Assembly: GCA_026389335.1 (NCBI GenBank)
Contig: JAPLIB010000090.1
Coordinates: 1-64,000 of the forward strand
From: Cyanobacteriota bacterium
GTDB taxonomy: Bacteria > Cyanobacteriota > Cyanobacteriia > PCC-6307 > Cyanobiaceae
Direction of reading: 5' to 3'
Length of the DNA: 64,000 bases
Made by a program: the position numbers and the translations under genes. Shown here piece by piece: positions 9,495-17,583 of the stretch (positions are counted from its first letter, which is position 1; each line of letters opens with the position of its first letter). The notes under the pieces are model-generated. The model was not told the origin of the DNA. It did no database searches and saw only the letters and a list, made by a program, of their open reading frames with translations.

Positions 9495-10148
9495 ATGGAG
9501 GAGCACGCTGGCCGTGGAGCTCAAACCCTGGATCTGGTGTTCGTCTACGGCAGCCTCAAGCGCGGCCATTCCAATCACCACCTGCTCGCCACGGCGCGCT
9601 TTGAAGGGGAAGCCCAGGCCCCTGGACTGACCCTCCATGACCTCGGCCCCTTCCCGATGGCCATCGCCGCGGCCCAGCCCGAGGCCGGATCCGCAACGGA
9701 TCCCGAGACCCTTCCGGTCTCCGGCGAGGTGTTCGCTGTCGATGCTGAAACCCTGAAGCGACTGGATCGGCTGGAAGGGGTGCCGCGGCTTTACCAGCGC
9801 CAGCGGTTGGCGCTGCTCGATGGCCGCTTGGCCTGGGTTTATCTCGGCCAGCCCCACCAGGTGCGGCATGTGCCGGCTTTGGCGGCCGGGTGTTGGCCAG
9901 CCCTGCTGCTCCTGCTCAGTGCCTTGATTCCGGCGCTGGCCCCGGCCAGCCTGCAGGCGGCCACCGGCCTGGCCGCCTGCAACCGCTGGCACCGCAGCCA
10001 GGGCGTCAGCCGCATCGAGCTCGGCAACCAGATCGGCGCCGCCCACTACCTCACCAAGATGCAGCGCCTGCAGCAGAGCCCGCCGGAAGCCCCCGTGGCC
10101 CTCTATGCCGAGAGCGATCTGGAACGGGCCTGCGACAGCGCCCGCTGA
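9495..10148 (+). CDS. gamma-glutamylcyclotransferase-like protein with C-terminal membrane anchor
   Basis: Residues ~14-120 form an AIG2/GGCT-like domain. It starts with the hallmark VFVYGSLKRG and contains GEVFAVDAETLKRLDRLEG and Y.R....L...LAWVY. The family releases 5-oxoproline from gamma-glutamyl compounds or acts on related amines; the substrate here is unknown. After the domain comes a hydrophobic span (AGCWPALLLLLSALIPALAP, ~125-145) and about 70 residues outside it (C-N-R-W-H-R-S-Q-G...). This tail is not part of the standard fold, and no frameshift is needed to join them. ATG 9495 begins just before the domain. It is convergent with the AAA+/polyferredoxin gene, 29 bases away. Confidence 0.7.
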   Translation: MEEHAGRGAQTLDLVFVYGSLKRGHSNHHLLATARFEGEAQAPGLTLHDLGPFPMAIAAAQPEAGSATDPETLPVSGEVFAVDAETLKRLDRLEGVPRLYQRQRLALLDGRLAWVYLGQPHQVRHVPALAAGCWPALLLLLSALIPALAPASLQAATGLAACNRWHRSQGVSRIELGNQIGAAHYLTKMQRLQQSPPEAPVALYAESDLERACDSAR

Positions 10149-10177
10149 GGCCGCAGCCGCGGCGCGCCCTCTTGGTC

Positions 10178-12496
10178 TCAGAACGCCGCCACCAGCCAGC
10201 GCCCGCCGGCCCCCAGCAGCAGGGGCAAGCCACTGAGCCACAGCCAGTGGCGGAACTCAAGTTGGAGCAGACGGCGCAACAGCACGATCGCAGCGAGCAC
10301 CCCGAGCGCCACCACCAGGCTCTGGCAGAAGGCGATCACATGACTGTCTGCACTCCATTGCCAGTCGTTCAGCACCGAGCTGGACCCCAGCGGTGCGAGC
10401 GCCACCGGCAGCAGCCGCCCCGCCTCCGCCATGCCCAGGGGCAGATGGTGGGCCAGCATCAGGGCCCAGAGCAGGGGCAGCAGGGCATAAAGCACCAGCC
10501 AGGAGCGGCCGGCCGCAGCACTGCCGAGCCAGCCTTGCCCCACCCCGATTAACCGCAACAACAGCCACAGGGCTGCCGGCAGGGCCAGGGCCAGCAGGGC
10601 GAAGGCCAGCCGCGGCAGCAGCAGACCGCTCTGCAGTGAATCCGGCGCCAGCGGTAGCCAGCCCAGCAGTCGGTTCCAGTGCTGCAGGCAGAGGCCACCG
10701 GCCAGCACCAGGATCAAGCCCGTCTCCCCTGCCGGCGGTGCCATCTCACGTTGCAGATCGGCGGCGGGCGGCCGCAGCCGCAATTGCACGGAGCGATGGG
10801 GACAGGCCTGGGCGCAGGTGAGACAGAGCACGCAATTGCGGTTGTCATCGAGATGGGCCGGATGGGTGCCGAGCGGGCAACCCTCCGTGGCCAGCCCTTC
10901 CCCTGCTGCCGGCCCGCCCTTGAAGCAGGCGTAACTGCTGCAACTGCCGCTGCAGGTGCCCACCTGGGCCCGCAGTTCGCTGATGGCGAGCTTGGCGAAC
11001 AGCCCATTCATGCCGCCGATCGGGCAGAGATACCGGCACCAGAAGCGTTTCTCGAAGCGCAGGGAACCGATCACCGCACCGGCGGTGATCAGCAGCAGCA
11101 GGCAACTGCTCAGCCAGGCGGTGTTGACTAGATCCCCCAGCTCTTCCCAGATCAGGATGGCGGCGAAACCAGCGGCCAGGGCCGGGGCGGCCCAGCGATC
11201 GGTTTCACCGCGGGGCCAGCGCTGGGGTTGATAGCCCAGGCTTCGTGCCAGGCGCTGCGTGATTTCGCCCCAGACCATGAACGGACAGAACGAACACCAG
11301 AGCCGGCCCACCAGGGGATAGGCCAGCAGGATCAACGGCCACCACCAGGCCCAGAAAAGATTCAGGGCGCCATTGTGCTGGCGATCCTGGGGGCCGAGCC
11401 AGAGCCAGAGATTCACCAGCACGAACACCCAGCTCACCAGGCCGAACAGCAGTCCATTCCAGAGCCGCGGGGAGCGCATCCAGTCGCGCAGCTGCGGTTT
11501 CCAGCGCCAGAGGTCGAAGCGGGCCCGCTGCGGTCCGCGCCGGCCGGTCCAGAACACGTCGTCGGGCAGCTGCTGGGGATAGGAACCGGCACCGCACTGG
11601 CGCAGGGCCCGCTCAATCAACTGCGACAGCTCCCGCACATTGCCGGGGAAGTCGTAGGTCTGCAGCCGTTTGACCAGCTCCTCGCTGACCATCGGCGGCC
11701 GGCTCCAGCCGAGGCTGAGGGCCTTTTGGCGCACGCCATAGCGCAGCCATTCCCCCAGGTCCTGGCGGCGCACCCGCAGCGGCGGCACCCGGATCAACTG
11801 GCAGGGGCCATCCAGCTCCGGCAACGCCTTTTCCGCCGTGAAAAAGACGCGCCCAGGGAAAACAAAGTGTTGGCCGGGTTGATCCGGATCACTCCAGCTG
11901 CCGTCACGGGCCAGTTGCAGCAGCAACGGCCGTAACGCTGCCGGCGCCAGGTCCACCTGATCGATCAACAGCGAGCCGGCTCCCAGACACGCCAGCAGCG
12001 AGGCTTCACCGGCGTTACTGGCGAACAATTCGGCGCCATCGGGCCGCAGCAGGGCGGCATTGAGCCGCACCAGCAGCTGGTGGCGGGCCGCAGAGCCGAA
12101 GTGGATCAGGGCGGCGATGTTGTCTTTTTCCAGGCCGGGTTCGCCACTGATCAGCACCGCCTGGCCATCAACGGCTGCGGAAGCCCGACGAATCGACTCC
12201 CGCAGGTTCTGGGCATAGCGGCTGCTGCCGACGATGCCCCGCCGGGCGCGGCCGAGCAGATGGGGGGCCAGGCGCATCAGACAGGACGCCGAGCCCGCCA
12301 CTGTCTCGCTAGGCAGCCGAGTCTCGCTAGGCAGCACTGTCTCGATAAGCAGGCCAGCCTCGCTCCGCAGCCCAACGGGGGGCTCGGGCCGCGGCTCCCT
12401 GGCCGGGCCGCAGTCCTGGGACGCCGATGTCACAGTTGAGTCCACGGCTGCTTCGATTCTGGACCGTGGATGATGGGCTCGCCATACCAGCTTCAC
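10178..12496 (-). CDS. degenerate AAA+ sigma-54-activator-like domain fused to membrane polyferredoxin
   Basis: This 772-residue fusion has an AAA+ domain at ~90-310 resembling NtrC-type activators, ending with FPGNVREL (283-290). Walker A reads GEPGLEKD (118-125, Glu replacing the glycine before Lys), Walker B reads LLIDQVD (Gln for Glu), and no GAFTGA loop is seen. Two or more membrane spans follow with CSFCP (401-405) and CRYLCP (487-492), as in NapH/NosR/CcoG-type proteins. A further Cys cluster (515-524) and a 4Fe-4S motif CxxCxxCxxxCP (555-566) come next, then about four to five spans. An electron-transfer membrane protein with an ATPase-derived sensor is inferred. The GTG start at 12496 is uncertain; Met74 (12277) directly precedes the conserved part. 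It is divergent from the GST gene. Confidence 0.75.
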   Translation of the reverse strand: MKLVWRAHHPRSRIEAAVDSTVTSASQDCGPAREPRPEPPVGLRSEAGLLIETVLPSETRLPSETVAGSASCLMRLAPHLLGRARRGIVGSSRYAQNLRESIRRASAAVDGQAVLISGEPGLEKDNIAALIHFGSAARHQLLVRLNAALLRPDGAELFASNAGEASLLACLGAGSLLIDQVDLAPAALRPLLLQLARDGSWSDPDQPGQHFVFPGRVFFTAEKALPELDGPCQLIRVPPLRVRRQDLGEWLRYGVRQKALSLGWSRPPMVSEELVKRLQTYDFPGNVRELSQLIERALRQCGAGSYPQQLPDDVFWTGRRGPQRARFDLWRWKPQLRDWMRSPRLWNGLLFGLVSWVFVLVNLWLWLGPQDRQHNGALNLFWAWWWPLILLAYPLVGRLWCSFCPFMVWGEITQRLARSLGYQPQRWPRGETDRWAAPALAAGFAAILIWEELGDLVNTAWLSSCLLLLITAGAVIGSLRFEKRFWCRYLCPIGGMNGLFAKLAISELRAQVGTCSGSCSSYACFKGGPAAGEGLATEGCPLGTHPAHLDDNRNCVLCLTCAQACPHRSVQLRLRPPAADLQREMAPPAGETGLILVLAGGLCLQHWNRLLGWLPLAPDSLQSGLLLPRLAFALLALALPAALWLLLRLIGVGQGWLGSAAAGRSWLVLYALLPLLWALMLAHHLPLGMAEAGRLLPVALAPLGSSSVLNDWQWSADSHVIAFCQSLVVALGVLAAIVLLRRLLQLEFRHWLWLSGLPLLLGAGGRWLVAAF
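12303..12374 (-). repeat. four degenerate 18-bp tandem repeats inside the AAA+/polyferredoxin gene
   Basis: Units begin at 12303, 12321, 12339 and 12357. The first two share GTCTCGCTAGGCAGC exactly and the later two are diverged. The 18-bp period keeps the frame and encodes a repeated six-residue unit (LPSETR, LPSETV, LLIETV) in the N-terminal linker of the minus-strand gene, before Met74. The in-frame period suits coding DNA, but this part of the protein may be untranslated if Met74 is the start. Confidence 0.6.
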
Positions 12497-12497
12497 G

Positions 12498-13112
12498 ATG
12501 AGCCTGACCCTCTATGGCGCCGCCCGCAGCCGGGCCTCGATGGTCCGCTGGTATCTCGAGGAGAAAGGGATCCCCTACCAGTGGATCAGCCTCGATCTCG
12601 GCGCCGGTGAGCAGCGGCAACCAGCCTTCCTGGCGATCAATCCCTTTGGCAAATTGCCGGCCCTGGTGGATGACAGCCTGGCCGGGCCCGATGGGCAGGC
12701 GCTGAAACTCTTTGAAAGCGGCGCCATCCTCCAGCATCTGGCCGAACAGCACGGCCAGGAGTTTGGCGGCGCGGCGGGCGCCGCTCGGCGCTCGTTATCG
12801 CTGCAATGGCTGCTGTTCGCCAATGCCAGCTTCGGCCCCGCCCTGATCCAGGCCGCCAGCAAACCGGAGGAGCTGGAGCGACTGCTGGCCACCCTCGATC
12901 CCCTGCTCAGCGCTGGCCCCTCGCTGCTGGGCGCCGGCGCTGACGCGGGCGAGCCCACCTGGGGAGCGGCCGATTGCGCCATCCAGTCCTATCTGGCCTA
13001 CCTGCCCCTGTTCTGCCCCCAGGTCGATCTGGCCCCCTTCCCCCACGTGCAGGCCAGCATCGACGCCACGCGGCAACGGCCCGCCTACCAGCTGGCGATG
13101 GGCCAGGGCTGA
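12498..13112 (+). CDS. glutathione S-transferase family protein
   Basis: This 204-residue protein has a thioredoxin-fold N-terminal domain (LYGAARSRASMVRWYLEEKGI, NPFGKLPALVDD with the cis-proline, and E-S-G-A-I-L that binds the gamma-glutamyl group). An all-helical C-terminal domain follows. It probably conjugates glutathione to electrophiles or reduces peroxides; the substrate cannot be read from sequence. The stop overlaps the ATG of pdeM (TGATG), so the two are translationally coupled. The start lies one base from the GTG of the divergent AAA+/polyferredoxin gene, so the promoters must lie within coding sequence if that GTG is used. Confidence 0.88.
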   Translation: MSLTLYGAARSRASMVRWYLEEKGIPYQWISLDLGAGEQRQPAFLAINPFGKLPALVDDSLAGPDGQALKLFESGAILQHLAEQHGQEFGGAAGAARRSLSLQWLLFANASFGPALIQAASKPEELERLLATLDPLLSAGPSLLGAGADAGEPTWGAADCAIQSYLAYLPLFCPQVDLAPFPHVQASIDATRQRPAYQLAMGQG

Positions 13113-13882
13113 TGGCCCCTGCTGTCACGCAGCCTTCCACGGATCCTGCCAACGGGTCTTCGGCCCAATCCCCAGGCTCCGAGCCCGGCAGCCGGGCGGC
13201 CTTGGTCTGGCAAGGCCATCGGCTGGAGCTGTTGGCGGCCCGGGCCCTCTGGGATCCAGCCCAGTCCTTGCTGCTGCTGGCCGATCTGCATCTGGGCAAG
13301 GCCGAAAGTTTTCAGGCCCACGGCATTCCCCTGCCCAGTGATGGCGACGCCCAAACCCTTAATGCTCTGCTGGCGCTCGCCCACCAGTGGCAACCGCAAC
13401 AGGTGATCGTGCTCGGCGATCTGGTCCACGACCGCCTGGGCCTCACCGCCAGCCTGCGGCAGAAATTGGCGGCCCTGCCGGCGTTGCTGGGCTGCCCCCT
13501 GCGGCTGATCGGTGGCAACCACGACCGCGGCCAGTGGCATGAGGGTCTGCCCCAGGAGCCAGCCCAGGCGATCGGTCCCCTCTGGCTCAGCCATGGTCCC
13601 GATCCGCGCCCGGGCCTGCTGAATGTCTGCGGCCATCTGCATCCGGTGGTGCAGCTCGGCGGTGGCGGCGATCGCCTGCGCTTGCCCTGCTTCGCCCTTG
13701 ATCGCCGCCGCCAGCAGCTGGTGTTGCCCTCCTTCGGCCGGCTGACGGGGGGGCATCCCTATCCGCAGCCCGCCGAGTTCTGGGTTGTGGCCGATGACGC
13801 CATCGTGGCCTGGCCAGCAGCCAGGACCCCAGCCAGAACAGCAAGCAAAACGATCGCCCCAACGGGCAAGCCCTCGGCTTGA
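13112..13882 (+). CDS. pdeM: PdeM-type metallophosphoesterase (ligase-associated DNA damage response)
   Basis: This 256-residue calcineurin-like enzyme has LLLADLHLGKAESF, VLGDLVHDR, GGNHDRGQ, LSHGPDP and CGHLHPVVQL, the ordered metal-binding motifs of the PdeM group. The DLHLGK signature and short length separate it from general phosphoesterases. PdeM proteins are endonuclease/phosphodiesterases found with Lhr helicases, and lhr lies 3.8 kb upstream on the same strand. Here the pair is separated by four other coding regions. The first ~30 residues are a Ser/Pro-rich extension without family similarity. The start overlaps the GST stop. No ligase or exonuclease partner is present in the window. 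Confidence 0.82.
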   Translation: MAPAVTQPSTDPANGSSAQSPGSEPGSRAALVWQGHRLELLAARALWDPAQSLLLLADLHLGKAESFQAHGIPLPSDGDAQTLNALLALAHQWQPQQVIVLGDLVHDRLGLTASLRQKLAALPALLGCPLRLIGGNHDRGQWHEGLPQEPAQAIGPLWLSHGPDPRPGLLNVCGHLHPVVQLGGGGDRLRLPCFALDRRRQQLVLPSFGRLTGGHPYPQPAEFWVVADDAIVAWPAARTPARTASKTIAPTGKPSA

Positions 13883-13902
13883 GCCGAGGGCGGCGGCTTG
13901 GA

Positions 13903-14370
13903 TCAGGCCTCAGCGGCCAGGGCCCTCACCACATCGCCACGGGTGAGCACACCCACGAGCTTTCCGGCCTCATCCAGCACAAACAGGCGCTGAATGCCGT
14001 TTTCATGCAGCTGGTGGGCGGCAGCGGGCAGGCCAGTGCTGGGGCTGCAGGTGTGGGGATGGGTGCCCATCACGTCGGCCACGAGATTGCCCAGAACCTG
14101 ATGCACCTGCCGATCCCACTGCAATGGATTGCGCAGATAAATCACGGCATCGAGCAGCATCACGTAGGGGCCGGCATCAAATCCGCTCTCCCTCACCATC
14201 AGATCTTTTTCGCTGAGTTCGCCCACCAGCTCACCGGTCTCAGCCAGCACCGGCAGGCCGGAGACGTGATGGTCGCTCATCAATTGCACCGCCTCCTGCA
14301 GGGGCGTGTCGCGCCGCACCTGCAGCACGGGGCTGCTCATCACCTCAGCAACGGAGCGCTCGACAACCAT
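13903..14370 (-). CDS. tandem CBS-domain protein
   Basis: This ~155-residue protein is essentially one CBS pair. CBS1 (VAEVMSSPVLQVRRDTPLQEA ... HHVSGLPVLAETGELVGELSEKDL) and CBS2 (ADVMGTHPHTCSPSTGL ... GIQRLFVLDEAGKLVGVLTRGDVVRAL) flank a short insert (RESGFDAGPYVMLLDAVIYLRNP) typical of cyanobacterial and plastid CBSX-like proteins. Such modules bind adenine nucleotides and regulate partners such as thioredoxins; the partner here is unknown. Met at 14370 is preferred; an upstream Met at 14394 would overlap the divergent pgsA-like gene. Confidence 0.85.
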   Translation of the reverse strand: MVVERSVAEVMSSPVLQVRRDTPLQEAVQLMSDHHVSGLPVLAETGELVGELSEKDLMVRESGFDAGPYVMLLDAVIYLRNPLQWDRQVHQVLGNLVADVMGTHPHTCSPSTGLPAAAHQLHENGIQRLFVLDEAGKLVGVLTRGDVVRALAAEA

Positions 14371-14384
14371 GCGGGATTTTCCGG

Positions 14385-15080
14385 ATGGGGGCATTCTGCT
14401 GCGGCGTCGGCTGGAGATCGCGATTTGGCCGCGCCTTGAGCAGCGAGGATGGCCTGATCTGTCTCCCGGAGCTCCAGCTGCGTCGCCTCGCCGATCTGCT
14501 CACCATCAGCCGGGCGCTGCTGGGGCTGCCGCTGCTGCTGGCCCTGGCTGGTGGCCATCAGGCTCTGGCCTGGGTGCTGTTGCTCCTGGGCGGGCTCAGC
14601 GATGCCGCCGATGGGGCCCTGGCGCGCCGCAGCGGCGGCGGTTCAGTCTGGGGGGCCCGCCTCGATCCACTCACCGACAAGATCCTGATTGCGGCCCCGC
14701 TGCTCTGGCTGGCCGCCGAGCGGGCCCTACCGCTATGGGCGATCTGGCTGCTGCTGGCCAGGGAGTTGTTGATCTCGGGCTGGCGGGCCGGCCAGGGCAG
14801 TGGTGGTCCCGCGTCCTGGGAAGGCAAGGCCAAAACGATCTTGCAGTTCCTGGCGCTGCTGCTGCTGCTATGGCCGGCCGACTGGGTCTTGCCTGGCGGC
14901 TTCGGCGCAGCTGGCTTCGAGCTGCCGCTGCTGTTGCGGGGGATCGGCTGGTGGCTGTTCTGGCCTTCGCTGTTCCTGGCCCTCACTTCAGCCCTTGGTT
15001 ACCTGCGCCAAGGCCGGCGGCAGGCCGAAGTTGCCGCCGCTGGCAGGGAGTCTGGCCCGGGCGATCGCCCCCAGCCCTGA
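14385..15080 (+). CDS. pgsA: CDP-alcohol phosphatidyltransferase, PgsA-like
   Basis: This ~231-residue integral membrane enzyme carries the complete family motif D-G-x2-A-R-x8-G-x3-D-x3-D (DGALAR ... G ARL D PLT D). Several hydrophobic spans follow. It most likely makes phosphatidylglycerophosphate from CDP-diacylglycerol and glycerol-3-phosphate, the first step to phosphatidylglycerol, an essential thylakoid lipid. The first ~28 residues (cysteine-containing, no similarity) suggest the true start may be later, near the LRRLADLLTISRALLG segment. It is divergent from the CBS gene. Substrate assignment within the CDP-alcohol family is inferred. Confidence 0.78.
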   Translation: MGAFCCGVGWRSRFGRALSSEDGLICLPELQLRRLADLLTISRALLGLPLLLALAGGHQALAWVLLLLGGLSDAADGALARRSGGGSVWGARLDPLTDKILIAAPLLWLAAERALPLWAIWLLLARELLISGWRAGQGSGGPASWEGKAKTILQFLALLLLLWPADWVLPGGFGAAGFELPLLLRGIGWWLFWPSLFLALTSALGYLRQGRRQAEVAAAGRESGPGDRPQP

Positions 15081-15125
15081 GCCGGCCGGGCCAGGAGCTG
15101 GCATCAGAGGGCCAGCCCTCGAGCC

Positions 15126-16046
15126 TCAGCCCGCCAACAGGGCCTCGTCAGCGGCGAAGTCCGGCTCGGTCGGGTTCTGCAGGTTGTAATCGTTCGCGAA
15201 GCTGTCGCTCAGGGTGGCCTCGAGGTCGAAGGCCGGTTCCCAGGCGAGCTCCCGGCGCAGCCGCTGGATATCGGTGAGGAAATGGGCCAGCCGCAAGGGG
15301 AAGGCTTTGCGGGCTTTCTTATCAAGGTCTGCCGGATCAAAGAAGCGAATCTCCACATGGCTGGGATCCTTGCCGCAGGCCCTGGCCGCGGCGTTGACCA
15401 GACCGCGGAAGGTCACGCCTTTGGCGCCACTGCAGTTGTAGATCCGGTTGGTCGCGGCCTCCACTTCGATGCAGCGGGCCATGGCCGCCGCCAGATCGGC
15501 CACATGGCCCAGCTGGGTGATCGTGCTGCCATCGCCGGGCAATGGCACCGGACGACCATGGACGATGCGATCGAAGAACCAGCTCTCCACCGGGTTGTAG
15601 TTACCAGGGCCGACGATGTAGGTGGGCCGGAAGCTGGTGAACGGGATGGCCTGCTGCCGCAACCAGGTCTCGGTTTCAGCCTTACCGGCATGACGACTGG
15701 CAGGATCGAGCGGCGATTCCTCATCCAGAGGCCAGAGTTCGCTGTCGGCGTAGACACCGGCTGAGCTCACGTAGACGAAGCGATGACTGGGGGCACCGGT
15801 GCGCTCGATCACCCGCCGGCTGTCCTCAAGGTTGCGGCCGGAGCTGTCGACGATCACATCGAAGGGCCGGCCCTGCAGAGCCAGCAGCCCCTCGTCGCTG
15901 CTGCGGTCACCCGCCAGATGTTCCACCCCGGCCGGCAGCGGTTGGCGACCGCGGGTGAACAGGGTGAGCGTGTGACCCGCTGCGAGCAGATGGGCCACCA
16001 GGGGTCGGCCGACAAAGCGGGTGCCGCCCATCACCAGGATTTTCAT
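15126..16046 (-). CDS. NAD-dependent epimerase/dehydratase, CSP41-like
   Basis: This 306-residue atypical short-chain dehydrogenase begins with the Rossmann motif MKILVMGGTRFVGRPLV (G-G-T-R-F-V-G). It also has VIDSSGRNLEDSRRVIE, YVSSAGVYADSELWPLDE, SFRPTYIVGPGNYNPVESWFFDRI and GHVADLAAAMARCIE. The pattern matches the plastid and cyanobacterial CSP41 (chloroplast stem-loop-binding protein) group, which acts in RNA stabilisation rather than sugar metabolism. ATG 16046 is used because the Rossmann strand starts there; upstream residues in the frame have no similarity. Divergent from hisA across 123 bases. Confidence 0.8.
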   Translation of the reverse strand: MKILVMGGTRFVGRPLVAHLLAAGHTLTLFTRGRQPLPAGVEHLAGDRSSDEGLLALQGRPFDVIVDSSGRNLEDSRRVIERTGAPSHRFVYVSSAGVYADSELWPLDEESPLDPASRHAGKAETETWLRQQAIPFTSFRPTYIVGPGNYNPVESWFFDRIVHGRPVPLPGDGSTITQLGHVADLAAAMARCIEVEAATNRIYNCSGAKGVTFRGLVNAAARACGKDPSHVEIRFFDPADLDKKARKAFPLRLAHFLTDIQRLRRELAWEPAFDLEATLSDSFANDYNLQNPTEPDFAADEALLAG

Positions 16047-16169
16047 CAGCCAACCCCAAACCATGCCGGGCCATTCAAACGCCCGGCCGGGCCGCTCGTG
16101 CCGGCCACGCTGGCGATCTGGAGGGCCAACGGGCACGGTTGATGATGGGGCCAGTGCACCGCGAGCCGC

Positions 16170-16931
16170 ATGCAAGTCATCCCCGCCATCGATCTCCTCG
16201 ACGGACAGTGCGTCAGGTTGCACCAGGGGGATTACGGCCAGGTGACTCACTTCAGCGATGATCCGATCGCCCAGGCCCTGGAGTGGCAGCGGCAGGGGGC
16301 CCAGCGGCTGCACCTGGTGGATCTCGACGGCGCCCGCACCGGCCAACCGATCAATGATCGGGTGGTGCGAGCCATCACTGCAGCTCTTTCGATTCCCGTC
16401 CAGCTCGGCGGTGGCGTGCGCAGTGCCGAACGGGCCGAAGAACTGCTGGCCTACGGGCTGGATCGAGTGATTCTCGGCACCGTGGCCGTGGAACATCCCG
16501 AACTGGTTCTCGAATTGGCCGAACGCCATCGCGGCCGCATTGTGGTGGGCATCGATGCCAAGGATGGCCGGGTAGCAACCCGGGGCTGGATCGAAGCCAG
16601 CACGGTGGAAGCCAGCGCCCTGGCCAGCAGCCTGGAAGGCTCGGCTGTCGCAGCCCTGATTACCACCGATATCGCCACCGACGGCACCCTTGCCGGTCCG
16701 AATCTGGCGTTCCTGCGCACGATGGCTGAGGCCAGCTCAATCCCGGTGATCGCTTCCGGTGGCATCGGCGACCTGGCCGACCTGCTCTCGTTGCTGAGCC
16801 TGGCGCCCCTGGGGGTGGAGGGGGTGATTGTCGGCCGCGCCCTCTACGACGGTCGCATCGATCTGGTCGAAGCTCTGGAGGCGATCGGGCCCGAACGGCT
16901 GCAGGATCCTGACAGCCTGCCGGTGGCGTGA
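16170..16931 (+). CDS. hisA: HisA, ProFAR isomerase of histidine biosynthesis
   Basis: This 253-residue (beta/alpha)8-barrel isomerase converts ProFAR to PRFAR in histidine synthesis. Visible hallmarks are VIPAIDLLDGQCVRLHQGDY (catalytic Asp8), LHLVDLDGAR, VQLGGGVRS, VVGIDAKDGRVATRGW, ITTDIATDGTLAGPN (second catalytic Asp) and VIASGGIG. Length is normal. It stands alone, with no other his genes in the window, which is common in cyanobacteria. The barrel's phosphate-binding GGG and ASGG motifs are intact. Confidence 0.95.
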   Translation: MQVIPAIDLLDGQCVRLHQGDYGQVTHFSDDPIAQALEWQRQGAQRLHLVDLDGARTGQPINDRVVRAITAALSIPVQLGGGVRSAERAEELLAYGLDRVILGTVAVEHPELVLELAERHRGRIVVGIDAKDGRVATRGWIEASTVEASALASSLEGSAVAALITTDIATDGTLAGPNLAFLRTMAEASSIPVIASGGIGDLADLLSLLSLAPLGVEGVIVGRALYDGRIDLVEALEAIGPERLQDPDSLPVA

Positions 16932-17007
16932 GGCACGAGGCCACGCGGGGACTGGAGTGGAGAGAGGCCTGAAGCCTGCACCGCAGCCTTTGGCCCAGGC
17001 CTGAACC

Positions 17008-17583
17008 ATGCAGCCCAGGAATCTCTCGCCTATAACAGACTTCATTCTCCCGGACGTCCGCGTGGCTATCGCCACCATCCCCAGCCGCGCCGGCCAGACC
17101 GGCAATGATCCGGAGAACCCTGTCAGCGGCGTTCTCGGTGCTGGGTCATCCAGCGCTGCGGAGTCGGCGACCTTGGCGGGTGTCGAAGCTGTCTATCGCC
17201 GTTGCCGCGATCTGGGCATGCGCCTGAGTCGCCAACGCCGCATGGTGCTCGATTTGCTCTGGGCTGAAAAAAGCCACCTCAGTGCCCGCGATATCTTCGA
17301 AAAGCTCAACGATCAGGGCCGCAACATCGGCCATACCTCCGTTTACCAAAACCTCGAAGCCCTGCAGTCCGCCGGCGTGATCGAATGTCTGGATCGCGCC
17401 AGCGGCCGGCTGTACGGCTACCGGGCCGATCCCCACAGCCACCTCATCTGCAGTCAGTCGGGCAGAATCCAGGATCTTGATGTGACCCTGCCCGCTGAGC
17501 TGCTTCAGCAAATAGAAGCCCTCACCGGCTTCACCATCGAGTCCTACACACTCCATCTCTGCGGCCGGCCCCGGGGCCAATGA
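17008..17583 (+). CDS. Fur-family regulator with incomplete zinc-binding cysteines
   Basis: A winged-helix domain (SRQRRMVLDLLW..KSHLSARDIFEKL ... GHTSVYQNLEALQSAGVIE) is followed by a short dimerisation region with HSHLICSQSG and ending HLCGRPRGQ. This matches Fur/PerR proteins that sense metal or peroxide. The usual structural CxxC reads C-S-Q-S, and the second C-terminal CxxC is reduced to one Cys, so the structural zinc site looks lost or altered. The ATG at 17008 gives a ~65-residue unmatched N-terminal extension; a GTG at 17062 is an alternative. Which metal it senses cannot be told. Confidence 0.8.
   Translation: MQPRNLSPITDFILPDVRVAIATIPSRAGQTGNDPENPVSGVLGAGSSSAAESATLAGVEAVYRRCRDLGMRLSRQRRMVLDLLWAEKSHLSARDIFEKLNDQGRNIGHTSVYQNLEALQSAGVIECLDRASGRLYGYRADPHSHLICSQSGRIQDLDVTLPAELLQQIEALTGFTIESYTLHLCGRPRGQ

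Noticed and set aside
15126-16529. Longer 467-codon version of the CSP41-like gene
   Set aside because: Residues before MKILVMGG have no similarity and overlap hisA.
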